Source of the DNA: Ruminococcaceae bacterium UBA6392
GTDB taxonomy: Bacteria; Bacillota; Clostridia; Oscillospirales; Acutalibacteraceae
Length of the DNA: 5,862 nucleotides
Assembly (NCBI GenBank): GCA_002438685.1
Contig: DJQG01000150.1
Span: 1-5,862, forward strand
Direction of reading: 5' to 3'
Part shown: positions 1 to 5,699 of the stretch, piece after piece
Layout: the number at the start of each line of letters is the position of its first letter
Numbering within the stretch: the first letter of the stretch is position 1
Notes under the pieces: model-generated
Seen by the model: the letters and a program-made list of their open reading frames with translations, nothing else
What the model was told of the DNA's origin: nothing
Database searches by the model: none
Program-made: the position numbers and the translations under genes

Positions 1-375
1 ACGGGCGTCGGCGAGTATCTTAAAGACAAGAAGCCCGGCGTAAAAATCGTTGCAGTTGAGCCGGCGACCTCAGCAGTGCTCTCAACAGGTGTTGCGGGTC
101 CGCATAAGATACAGGGCATCGGCGCAGGCTTCGTGCCCGATGTGCTCGACACAAAGGTCTATGATGAGATAATCCCGGTCAGCAACGAAGCCGCGTTCGA
201 GACCGGCAAGCTTATCGGCAAGAGCGAGGGCGTGCTGGTCGGCATATCCTCCGGCGCCGCCGCCTATGCAGCAATAGAGCTTGCAAAGCGCCCGGAGAAC
301 GAGGGCAAGACGATAGTCGTGCTCCTGCCCGACACAGGCGACCGCTATCTGTCGACTCCGCTTTTCCAGGACTGA
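1..375 (+). CDS. cysK: Cysteine synthase (O-acetylserine sulfhydrylase), C-terminal part
   Basis: This is a partial gene, open at the left edge; 124 codons and a TGA stop are visible. The enzyme is a cytoplasmic PLP protein that makes cysteine from O-acetylserine and sulfide. The visible part starts just after the expected glycine-rich PLP-phosphate loop, with TGVGEYLK. It contains HKIQGIGAGFVP (residues about 36-47), the GISSGAA segment (about 82-88) whose serine normally contacts the PLP ring nitrogen, and the family's typical end LLPDTGDRYLSTPLF. Family members are about 305-310 residues, so roughly 185 N-terminal residues lie outside the window. Cystathionine beta-synthase-like paralogues share the fold, but the QGIGAGF and DTGDRYLST segments favour CysK. 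A terminator-like hairpin follows, then mnmA, so the gene may head a sulfur-related block. Its promoter and any leader regulation are not visible. Confidence 0.93.
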   Translation, partial: TGVGEYLKDKKPGVKIVAVEPATSAVLSTGVAGPHKIQGIGAGFVPDVLDTKVYDEIIPVSNEAAFETGKLIGKSEGVLVGISSGAAAYAAIELAKRPENEGKTIVVLLPDTGDRYLSTPLFQD

Positions 376-391
376 TAAATAATTTTCCCAC

Positions 392-429
392 AGGCTCCGG
401 CTTTTCTGCCGGGGCTTTCGGGCTTTTTT
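392..429 (+). terminator. Terminator-like hairpin between cysK and mnmA
   Basis: The arms 392-401 (AGGCTCCGGC) and 408-417 (GCCGGGGCTT) pair over 10 bp, with G-U wobbles, around a 6-nt loop. A run of six T lies at 424-429, seven bases after the stem rather than directly against it. It would end cysK transcripts, perhaps incompletely, because no promoter is evident before mnmA, which starts at 442. Confidence 0.55.
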
Positions 430-441
430 GAGAGGAAGAAT

Positions 442-1530
442 ATGAGCTTAAATCCCGATAACCCGCGCTGCAAGGCGCTCATCGCGATGAGCGGCGGAGT
501 GGATTCATCCGTCGCCGCCTATCTCGCGATTGAGAGCGGGCTTGACTGCATCGGCGTGACGATGAAGCTTTTTGATAACGAGGACGCAGGGATCAGCCGC
601 GAAAAGAGTTGCTGTTCGCTCGAAGATACGGAATATGCGCGCGGCGTCGCCTACAGGCTCGGGATGCCGTATTATGTGTTTAATTTCACCGCAGATTTCA
701 AAGAGCAGGTCATGCGCCGTTTTGTGGAAGCCTATGAGCGCGGCGCGACCCCGAATCCATGCATAGACTGCAACAGATATCTGAAATTCGACCGCCTCTA
801 TCGCCGCGCGAAAGAGCTCGGCTGCGAATATGTTGTCACGGGGCACTATGCGCGAATCGAGGAAGAAAGCGGCAGATTTCTGCTGAAAAAGGCTGTTGAC
901 CCGACGAAAGACCAGAGCTATGTGCTCTATTCAATGACGCAGGACGAGCTGCGGCATACGCTGTTTCCGTTGGGCGGCATGACGAAAACACATACGCGGG
1001 AGGTTGCGCGCAGGCTCGGCTTTTATAATGCCGACAAGCCGGACAGCCAGGATATCTGCTTTGTGCCGGACGGCGATTACGCCTCGTTTATCCGCTCGTT
1101 TACAGGCAGAGACTATCCGCGCGGCGAGTTCGTTGACAAAAGCGGCAATGTGCTCGGCGAGCACAGGGGACTTATCGGCTACACCGTCGGTCAGCGCAAG
1201 GGACTCGGAATAGCGCTGGGCGAGCCAAAATATGTGACCGCCCTGCTGCCCGATGAAAACCGAGTCGTGCTCGGCAGCAATGAAGACCTGATGAGCCGCG
1301 AATTAGACGCGAAGAATTTCAATTTTATCGCCTTTGATACCTCGCCCGCAGAGTTCCGCGCGAGCGCGAGGGTCAGATACAGGCAGGCGGAACAGCCCGC
1401 GACAGTGCGCGTCACGGGCGAAAACACAGTGCATATAACATTCGACGAGCCGCAGCGGGCGATAACCAAAGGTCAGGCGGTCGTCGTCTATGACGGAGAT
1501 GTAGTTATCGGCGGCGGAGAGATCTGCTGA
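442..1530 (+). CDS. mnmA: tRNA-specific 2-thiouridylase MnmA
   Basis: MnmA activates the C2 of the wobble uridine U34 in tRNA-Lys, -Glu and -Gln with ATP and inserts sulfur to give s2U34. The sulfur is passed from a cysteine desulfurase. The 362-residue length fits the family. The N-terminal ATP-pyrophosphatase domain carries the PP-loop SGGVDSS at 17-23. The TPNPCIDCNRYLKF segment (103-116) contains the expected catalytic Cys, C110 by alignment with the CN..(I/L)KF motif, plus a nearby C107. TGHYAR is at 133-138 and KDQSYVL at 156-162. The second catalytic Cys is C206 in DSQDICF. GYTVGQRKGLGIA (246-258) leads into the C-terminal beta-barrel, which ends with GQAVVVYDGDVVIGGG. The ATG at 442 follows an AGAGGAAG ribosome binding site (431-438). 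The rrf2 gene starts 21 nt after the stop, suggesting cotranscription. tRNA-Glu, a likely substrate, is encoded in the same window. Confidence 0.97.
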   Translation: MSLNPDNPRCKALIAMSGGVDSSVAAYLAIESGLDCIGVTMKLFDNEDAGISREKSCCSLEDTEYARGVAYRLGMPYYVFNFTADFKEQVMRRFVEAYERGATPNPCIDCNRYLKFDRLYRRAKELGCEYVVTGHYARIEEESGRFLLKKAVDPTKDQSYVLYSMTQDELRHTLFPLGGMTKTHTREVARRLGFYNADKPDSQDICFVPDGDYASFIRSFTGRDYPRGEFVDKSGNVLGEHRGLIGYTVGQRKGLGIALGEPKYVTALLPDENRVVLGSNEDLMSRELDAKNFNFIAFDTSPAEFRASARVRYRQAEQPATVRVTGENTVHITFDEPQRAITKGQAVVVYDGDVVIGGGEIC

Positions 1531-1551
1531 GTGTGAAACGGAGGAATATTT

Positions 1552-1953
1552 ATGATGATATCAACGCGCGGACGCTACGCGCTGAGGGTGCTCGTTGACC
1601 TTGCGGAGCACAGCGGTAGTCTTGTCCCGATGAAAGATGTCGCGGCGCGCCAAGGCATCTCAAAAAAATATATGGAGCAGATAATGGCTCTGCTCGTAAA
1701 GGACGGATATGTTGAGGGCATCCACGGCAAAGGCGGCGGATACAGGCTCGGCAGACCGCCGAAGCAGTGCGTTGTCGGCGATATCCTGCGCCTGACCGAG
1801 GGCAGCCTCGCTCCTGTGGCGTGTCTCTCATGCGAAGAACCGTGCGAGCGCGCGGACAGCTGCCGCACAATCGGGATGTGGCGCAGGTTCGAGGAGATAA
1901 CGAACGAATACTTTGACGGCATAACAATAAGAGACCTGATGAAAACAGAATAA
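1552..1953 (+). CDS. Rrf2/IscR-family transcriptional regulator, cysteine-rich
   Basis: This is a 133-residue DNA-binding protein of the Rrf2 family, which includes IscR (Fe-S sensing), CymR (cysteine metabolism) and NsrR (NO). The N-terminal MISTRGRYALRVLVDLA is typical. A winged helix-turn-helix spans about 25-67, with recognition helix near GISKKYMEQIMALL and wing HGKGGGYRLGRP. The likely Fe-S segment has C91, C94, C98 and C104 (C-x2-C-x3-C-x5-C). E. coli IscR uses C92, C98, C104 and H107; here the His position appears to be I107. An additional C73 lies outside this cluster. GGAGG at 1540-1544 stands 7 nt before ATG 1552 and 10 nt before a second in-frame ATG at 1555, so either could be used. 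Its place behind cysK and mnmA suggests control of sulfur or Fe-S genes, but its actual targets are unknown. Which subgroup it belongs to is also uncertain. Confidence 0.92.
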   Translation: MMISTRGRYALRVLVDLAEHSGSLVPMKDVAARQGISKKYMEQIMALLVKDGYVEGIHGKGGGYRLGRPPKQCVVGDILRLTEGSLAPVACLSCEEPCERADSCRTIGMWRRFEEITNEYFDGITIRDLMKTE

Positions 1954-1955
1954 TA

Positions 1956-1992
1956 AAAAGCCGCGTTCTGTTTTAATTTGAACGCGGCTTTT
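1956..1992. terminator. Bidirectional terminator after the rrf2 gene
   Basis: A perfect 13-bp stem pairs 1956-1968 (AAAAGCCGCGTTC) with 1980-1992 (GAACGCGGCTTTT) around an 11-nt loop. On the plus strand it ends in four T three bases after the rrf2 stop. On the minus strand the tract is longer (TTTTTATTA), so it can also serve as a back-up terminator for the convergent lipoprotein gene. Confidence 0.88.
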
Positions 1993-1999
1993 GCATATG

Positions 2000-2032
2000 A
2001 AAAAGGCTCCCGCCCGTTTGGGTGAGAGCCTT
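2000..2032 (-). terminator. Terminator of the lipoprotein gene
   Basis: Read on the minus strand, AAGGCTCTCACCC (2032-2020) pairs with GGGCGGGAGCCTT (2015-2003) around the 4-nt loop AAAC. The 13 positions include one wobble and one mismatch. It is followed by TTTTT (to position 2000) and lies 21 nt beyond the lipoprotein stop. On the plus strand the same hairpin is followed by TTGATTTTGTTT, so it may act weakly in that direction too. Confidence 0.85.
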
Positions 2033-2053
2033 GATTTTGTTTGGCGTCAGGGA

Positions 2054-2986
2054 TTAGCCCTTAGCGCCGTTGTAGCCGTTAGCGTTATTGCCGATCTTAA
2101 CGGTGTAGTCAACTTCGCCGTACAGGTTCTTAACATCAGCGGTAACAAAGCTGATCTTAAGCTGAGCCTGGCTGATGTTGATCTTAACGAGATAGTGATA
2201 AGTACCGTTGATGATCTTGCCGGTGCTGTTATCAACGCGAGCCATGATGTAAGAATTGGTGTAGGTGAGCTTGACGTTCTCTTTGCCGCTCTTGAACTCT
2301 GCGCCGAGCTGGGTGAGAGCTTCGTCGATGCTGCCGAGGGTTCCGACGCCGCGGGCAACAGGACCACCGTTGTGGGAGTCACCGTTGGGGCCGTCAGTCT
2401 GATCCTTGACATAGATGATATAGTCGGTGTACTTGCCGTCTGCGGAGACGATAGCCTTAGCGGACTTGACATCGCTTGCCTTGAGGTCAGCGTGGCTGGA
2501 AGCGGGGACATAGTCGGTGGTGGTGGAGTTGTTCTTAAGAACGTTGTTGATGATGGGGGAAGCAACTTTAAGAAGTCCGCCTACGCCGCCGTCGCCGGTG
2601 ATCTTGCCGCCGTTGCCGAGAACCATGGTCTGCTTGCCTGCGGGTGCGGGCTTGGTAGCCTTGCGAGCCTTGACATAGTCAGCGACTATCTCGGCAACAG
2701 TCTTAGCAGCTGCGGGAGTGTTGCCGCCCTGGTTGTCATTGGCTTTGGTGGTGTCAACGGGCTTGCCGTCGGGAGTGGTAGCGGGCTCAGTCGAAGCGTC
2801 GCCGCTTACGTCGGTGCTGTCAGCTGCGGAAGCGTCTGCGGGAACGGTAGAGCCGTCGCCGTTGTCGATGACCTCTCCGCCTGCGGAGGAGGGATCGGTT
2901 GTGGTCGCGCCGTCATCCTTGCCCTTGCAAGCTGCAAAAGCTAAGACCATAGCGAGAACCATGATGAGTGCAAGAATTCTCTTCAT
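2054..2986 (-). CDS. Putative secreted lipoprotein of unrecognised family
   Basis: I do not recognise the family of this 310-residue protein. The N-terminus is a clear lipoprotein signal: charged MKR, a hydrophobic stretch and the lipobox AFAAC with C20, so the mature protein should be anchored outside the membrane. Residues 21-93 are low-complexity, rich in D, T, S, G, A and P, and probably a flexible linker across the cell wall. Residues 95-112 look helical, 122-139 are Gly-rich, and about 178-300 alternate polar and hydrophobic residues as in a beta-rich domain (for example YTDYIIYVKD and NGTYHYLVKINI). No catalytic motif is obvious. The ATG at 2986 has AAAGGAG (3003-2997) 10 nt upstream and a promoter at 3078-3050. 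Codon use is skewed: by hand count about 24 of 27 lysines are AAG, ATC dominates for isoleucine, and TTA, CTA and TCA are absent after codon 15. This differs from the rhamnosidase gene and suggests high expression. It appears monocistronic. Confidence 0.87.
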   Translation of the reverse strand: MKRILALIMVLAMVLAFAACKGKDDGATTTDPSSAGGEVIDNGDGSTVPADASAADSTDVSGDASTEPATTPDGKPVDTTKANDNQGGNTPAAAKTVAEIVADYVKARKATKPAPAGKQTMVLGNGGKITGDGGVGGLLKVASPIINNVLKNNSTTTDYVPASSHADLKASDVKSAKAIVSADGKYTDYIIYVKDQTDGPNGDSHNGGPVARGVGTLGSIDEALTQLGAEFKSGKENVKLTYTNSYIMARVDNSTGKIINGTYHYLVKINISQAQLKISFVTADVKNLYGEVDYTVKIGNNANGYNGAKG

Positions 2987-3021
2987 TTGGTTGTGCTCCT
3001 TTTAACATTTTTTCTTGATTT

Positions 3022-3041
3022 TGTGAATAAATTGTTTCACA
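3022..3041. repeat. Small inverted repeat near the lipoprotein transcription start
   Basis: TGTGAA (3022-3027) and TTCACA (3036-3041) form a 6-bp inverted repeat with an 8-nt AT-rich centre. It lies immediately downstream of the predicted -10 box of the lipoprotein gene, at about +2 to +21, a usual place for a repressor operator. It could also form a weak 5'-UTR hairpin. The regulator is unknown. Confidence 0.4.
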
Positions 3042-3049
3042 GTATTTTC

Positions 3050-3078
3050 AGTTTACTCTAAAATGACCAAAAAGTCAA
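3050..3078 (-). promoter_or_regulatory. Predicted promoter of the lipoprotein gene
   Basis: On the minus strand a -35 box TTGACT (3078-3073) is followed by a 17-nt spacer and the -10 box TAAACT (3055-3050, 4 of 6 matches to consensus). This puts the start of transcription near 3043 and gives a 5' UTR of about 57 nt. The -35 match and ideal spacing are good; the -10 is moderate. Confidence 0.6.
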
Positions 3079-3131
3079 GAAAAACAACGCTGCAAATTAT
3101 AACAATTTTGTAACATACGACTGGAAATAGC

Positions 3132-3159
3132 TTGACTTTCGGGTATAAGCACATATAAA
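3132..3159 (+). promoter_or_regulatory. Predicted promoter of the rhamnosidase gene
   Basis: TTGACT (3132-3137) is separated by 16 nt from TATAAA (3154-3159, 5 of 6 matches). Transcription would start near 3166, about 50 nt before the ATG at 3217. It diverges from the lipoprotein promoter, with the two -35 boxes about 54 nt apart. No carbon-catabolite cre site matching the usual consensus was seen nearby. Confidence 0.62.
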
Positions 3160-3197
3160 ATGTATGCAGAGATTTAAAAAGTATGAGCCGCAGGGCG

Positions 3198-3203
3198 AAA
3201 GGA
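3198..3203 (+). promoter_or_regulatory. Ribosome binding site of the rhamnosidase gene, long spacing
   Basis: AAAGGA lies 13 nt before ATG 3217, longer than the usual 5-10 nt. No other in-frame ATG, GTG or TTG exists between the upstream in-frame stop (TGA at 3184) and 3217, so this start is kept. Translation initiation may be modest. Confidence 0.5.
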
Positions 3204-3216
3204 TTTTGATAGAAAT

Positions 3217-5376
3217 ATGCTTGAGAGAAGCGAATGGATAAAAGGCTGCGAAAAGAATTTGCGCGGAGGCACGGTGTTTCTGAAAAACTTTCGGTGCGCC
3301 GCCAAAGTGAAAAAAGCAATATTGGAAATAACCGCGCTCGGCGTATATGAGGCAAAACTAAACGGCGAGCGGATAGGCGACTTTATCCTCGCGCCGGGCT
3401 GGACTTCTTATTCGAACAGGCTTCAGGTGCAGAGCTGCGATGTGACAAATCTGCTGAAAACCGAGAATTCGCTCGAGGTGACGGTCGGTCAGGGCTGGCG
3501 CGCCATCGCAAACAAACGCGACGGCAGCGACTTCCTGGGCTATCGCGACACTGCGCTCATCGCCGAGCTGACTATTGTCTATGCCGACGGCACGACGGAG
3601 AGCATCGTTACCGACGGCTCGTGGACTGCGCGCGAGAGCAAGCTGAGATATACAAATATATATGACGGCGATATCTACGACGCGACTTTCAAAGCGGGGA
3701 GCGCGAGGCACTGCATCTGCGTCGATCTCGAAAAGGATATGCTTATCCCGCAGGAGGGCGAAAAAATAGCCGAGCATGAGCGGATGCCGGCTTTGCAGAT
3801 AATAAAAACCCCGGCGGGCGAGACGGTCATTGACTTCGGGCAGAATATGACGGGCTATGTTGAGTTCAGGATAAAAGGCACTCCCGGCGCGCAGGCGACA
3901 ATCTCCCACGGCGAGACGCTCGACCGCGACGGCAATTTCTACAACGCCAACTACCGCTCGGCGGATGCGCAGATAAAATTTGTCTGCGACGGCGAGGAGC
4001 ACACATATAAAAGCGCACTCACTTTCTTCGGTTTTAGATATATCCGCCTTGAAAACTGGCCGGACGAGGTGAAAAAAGAGAATTTCACGGCGATCGTCGT
4101 CCATTCGGATATCCGCAGGACGGGTTATTTCGAGTGCTCGGACGAGACGGTGAACAAGCTCTTTAAAAATATAATCTGGGGTCAGAAGAGCAATTTCCTC
4201 GATGTCCCGACCGACTGCCCGCAGAGGAACGAGCGTCTCGGCTGGACGGGCGACGCGCAGGTGTTTGTCCGCACGGCGAGCCTCAATTTCGATGTTGAGC
4301 GATTCTTCCAAAAGTGGCTTCACGATCTCGCCGCCGACCAAGGACGCGACGGCTGTGTGCCGCATGTTATACCGAATATATTCGACGATATGGGCGGCTC
4401 GAGCGCGTGGAGCGACTCGGCGGTCATCTGCCCGTGGGAGATATACAGAACCTACGGCGACAAAAAGGTGCTCGAAGACCAGTTCGACTCGATGAAAGCG
4501 TGGATAGACTGGATGCGCGAGCGCAGCGAAAACGGAAAACGCTCCGGCGGATTCCACTTCGGCGACTGGCTCGGACTCGACTCCCCGGAGGGCAGCTACA
4601 AAGGCTCAACTCCCGACGATCTCATCGCCACGGCATACTATAAATATTCGACCGAGTTATTTATAAAGGCGGCGCACGCGCTCGGCAGAGATGTTTCGGA
4701 ATATGAGAATATCCCCGCAGAGGCGGCGGCAGCGTTCAGGCGCGAATATATGGAAAACGGCAGAGTGAAAAACGCCACGCAGACCGGTTGCGTGCTCGCG
4801 CTCTGTTTTGATATCACCGACGACAGGGCGGCGACCGCCGCTCAGTTAAACGAGCTCGTGAAGCGCGTGGGGCATCTTGAAACCGGCTTTGTCGGCACGC
4901 CGTATCTTCTCCATGCGCTCAGCGACAACGGCTACGCCGAGACGGCATATGACCTTCTGCTCCGGCGCGAATATCCCTCGTGGCTCTATCCCATATCAAA
5001 GGGCGCGACGACCGTCTGGGAGCACTGGGACGGTATAAAGCCCGACGGCACGATGTGGTGCACCGACATGAACTCGTTCAACCACTATGCCTACGGCGCA
5101 GTCGCGGACTGGATGTACGGTGCGGCGGCGGGAATAAACTCCGACCCCGATCGCCCGGGCTTCGAGCATATTATTTTCCGCCCCGTGACAGACAGGCGGC
5201 TCGATTTCGTCAAAGCTTCGATTGACACCCGCCGCGGCACCGTCGCGAGCGAGTGGAGACGCGAGAACGGCAGGATAAAATATATTTTCACCGTCCCCGA
5301 GGGCTGCTGTGCTTCGGTCGTTATCGGCAAAGAGAATCACGAAGTCGGAGCGGGTACACACGAGTTTTTTGAATGA
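3217..5376 (+). CDS. Alpha-L-rhamnosidase, glycoside hydrolase family 78
   Basis: This enzyme of 719 residues should hydrolyse terminal alpha-L-rhamnose from plant, microbial or flavonoid glycosides by an inverting mechanism. Domains in order: an N-terminal beta domain of the Bac_rhamnosid_N type (about 25-170, with YEAKLNGERIGDFILAPGWT), the concanavalin-like domain (about 195-290, with VIDFGQNMTGY and FFGFRYIRLENW), the six-hairpin (alpha/alpha)6 catalytic domain (about 300-630) and a C-terminal beta domain (about 635-715). The hallmark TDCPQRNERLGWTGDAQ is at 332-348, with D333, E339 (probable general acid) and D346. The likely general base is E602 in GATTVWEHWD. There is no signal peptide, so it is probably cytoplasmic and acts on imported oligosaccharides. 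It is shorter than many GH78 enzymes (often 850 or more) because an extra N-terminal module is absent. No transporter or rhamnose-catabolic gene lies next to it, and it seems to be transcribed alone. Confidence 0.95.
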   Translation: MLERSEWIKGCEKNLRGGTVFLKNFRCAAKVKKAILEITALGVYEAKLNGERIGDFILAPGWTSYSNRLQVQSCDVTNLLKTENSLEVTVGQGWRAIANKRDGSDFLGYRDTALIAELTIVYADGTTESIVTDGSWTARESKLRYTNIYDGDIYDATFKAGSARHCICVDLEKDMLIPQEGEKIAEHERMPALQIIKTPAGETVIDFGQNMTGYVEFRIKGTPGAQATISHGETLDRDGNFYNANYRSADAQIKFVCDGEEHTYKSALTFFGFRYIRLENWPDEVKKENFTAIVVHSDIRRTGYFECSDETVNKLFKNIIWGQKSNFLDVPTDCPQRNERLGWTGDAQVFVRTASLNFDVERFFQKWLHDLAADQGRDGCVPHVIPNIFDDMGGSSAWSDSAVICPWEIYRTYGDKKVLEDQFDSMKAWIDWMRERSENGKRSGGFHFGDWLGLDSPEGSYKGSTPDDLIATAYYKYSTELFIKAAHALGRDVSEYENIPAEAAAAFRREYMENGRVKNATQTGCVLALCFDITDDRAATAAQLNELVKRVGHLETGFVGTPYLLHALSDNGYAETAYDLLLRREYPSWLYPISKGATTVWEHWDGIKPDGTMWCTDMNSFNHYAYGAVADWMYGAAAGINSDPDRPGFEHIIFRPVTDRRLDFVKASIDTRRGTVASEWRRENGRIKYIFTVPEGCCASVVIGKENHEVGAGTHEFFE

Positions 5377-5380
5377 TAAA

Positions 5381-5415
5381 TTCCCGGCTTGCCGCCATTT
5401 TCGGTGAGCCGGGAA
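5381..5415 (+). terminator. Hairpin after the rhamnosidase gene, weak T tract
   Basis: A continuous 14-bp stem with two G-U pairs joins 5381-5394 (TTCCCGGCTTGCCG) and 5402-5415 (CGGTGAGCCGGGAA) around a 7-nt loop, four bases past the stop codon. The position fits a terminator, but the downstream sequence ATAAATTTC lacks a proper T run. It may instead protect the 3' end of the mRNA. Confidence 0.5.
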
Positions 5416-5466
5416 ATAAATTTCAAGAAAAATTTGAAAATCTTGTCCTACTTTGCAAAAAATATA

Positions 5467-5495
5467 TTGACAAATCGCTTGCGATATAATATAAT
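5467..5495 (+). promoter_or_regulatory. Consensus promoter of the tRNA cluster
   Basis: TTGACA (5467-5472), a 17-nt spacer and TATAAT (5490-5495) match the vegetative sigma consensus at every position. A second TATAAT register at 5485-5490 leaves only 12 nt and is unlikely. Transcription should start near 5502, about 29 nt before tRNA-Met. The spacer holds the inverted repeat ATCGC-TT-GCGAT (5474-5485). Confidence 0.85.
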
Positions 5496-5500
5496 AATCA

Positions 5501-5523
5501 AGCCTTGTCGGATTGATGAGGCT
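5501..5523 (+). other. 5' leader hairpin of the tRNA transcript
   Basis: AGCCTTGTC (5501-5509) pairs with GATGAGGCT (5515-5523) over 9 bp, with two G-U pairs, around the loop GGATT. It begins at the predicted transcription start and ends 7 nt before tRNA-Met. It may affect RNase P processing or stability of the leader. Confidence 0.45.
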
Positions 5524-5530
5524 CACATAT

Positions 5531-5607
5531 GGCGGCATAGCTCAGTTGGCTAGAGCATTCGGTTCATACCCGGAGTGTCGTTGGTTCGAATCCAACTGCC
5601 GCTACCA
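5531..5607 (+). tRNA. tRNA-Met (anticodon CAT), elongator
   Basis: A complete cloverleaf of 77 nt including encoded CCA. The acceptor arms are GGCGGCA and TGCCGCT, the D stem is GCTC/GAGC, the anticodon stem is TTCGG/CCGGA with loop TTCATAC (anticodon at 5565-5567), and the T stem is GTTGG/CCAAC with TTCGAAT. The G1·U72 pair is characteristic of Firmicutes elongator tRNA-Met. An initiator would have a 1-72 mismatch and three G-C pairs at the base of the anticodon stem. A tRNA-Ile2 (lysidine-modified CAT) cannot be fully excluded but fits less well. Confidence 0.95.
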
Positions 5608-5612
5608 ATTTT

Positions 5613-5687
5613 GGCCCGGTGGTCAAGAGGTTAAGACACCGCCCTTTCACGGCGGTAACACGAGTTCGATTCTCGTCCGGGTCACCA
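5613..5687 (+). tRNA. tRNA-Glu (anticodon TTC)
   Basis: A 75-nt cloverleaf with encoded CCA, starting five bases after tRNA-Met and clearly in the same transcript. The acceptor is GGCCCGG/CCGGGTC with one G-U pair, the anticodon stem is CCGCC/GGCGG with loop CTTTCAC (anticodon at 5646-5648), and the T stem is ACGAG/CTCGT. Its U34 is an expected target of the MnmA encoded upstream. Confidence 0.97.
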
Positions 5688-5699
5688 GAGCCACCAAAC

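Noticed and set aside
1991..2944. Plus-strand open frame of 317 codons opposite the lipoprotein gene
   Set aside because: It is codon-for-codon antisense to the lipoprotein gene and stays open only because that gene avoids TTA, CTA and TCA codons. It has no ribosome binding site, starts inside the terminator hairpins, and its translation is a featureless V/S/G/A-rich string.
3021..3042. Rex or CRP-type binding site
   Set aside because: The half-sites TTGTGAA and TTCACAG resemble Rex half-sites, but the gap between them is 8 nt rather than 4. The CRP core TGTGA-N6-TCACA does not fit either, because the gap here is 10.
3085..3100. Carbon-catabolite (cre) site before the rhamnosidase gene
   Set aside because: A CG-centred stretch near AACGCTGCA was examined, but the spacing after CG does not match the cre consensus and the left half lacks the TG.
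3358..4557. Minus-strand open frame of 399 codons opposite the rhamnosidase gene
   Set aside because: The opposite strand has unmistakable GH78 domains and catalytic motifs. The antisense product has no recognisable motif and is a consequence of GC-rich codon use.
5418..5445. AT-rich inverted repeats TTTCAA/TTGAAA and CAAGA/TCTTG upstream of the tRNA promoter
   Set aside because: The arms are short and in an A/T-rich spacer where such matches arise by chance; no T tract or known operator pattern accompanies them.
5531..5607. Initiator tRNA-fMet, or an aberrant acceptor stem because of G1·U72
   Set aside because: G1·U72 is normal for Firmicutes elongator tRNA-Met, and the anticodon stem lacks the three consecutive G-C pairs of an initiator.
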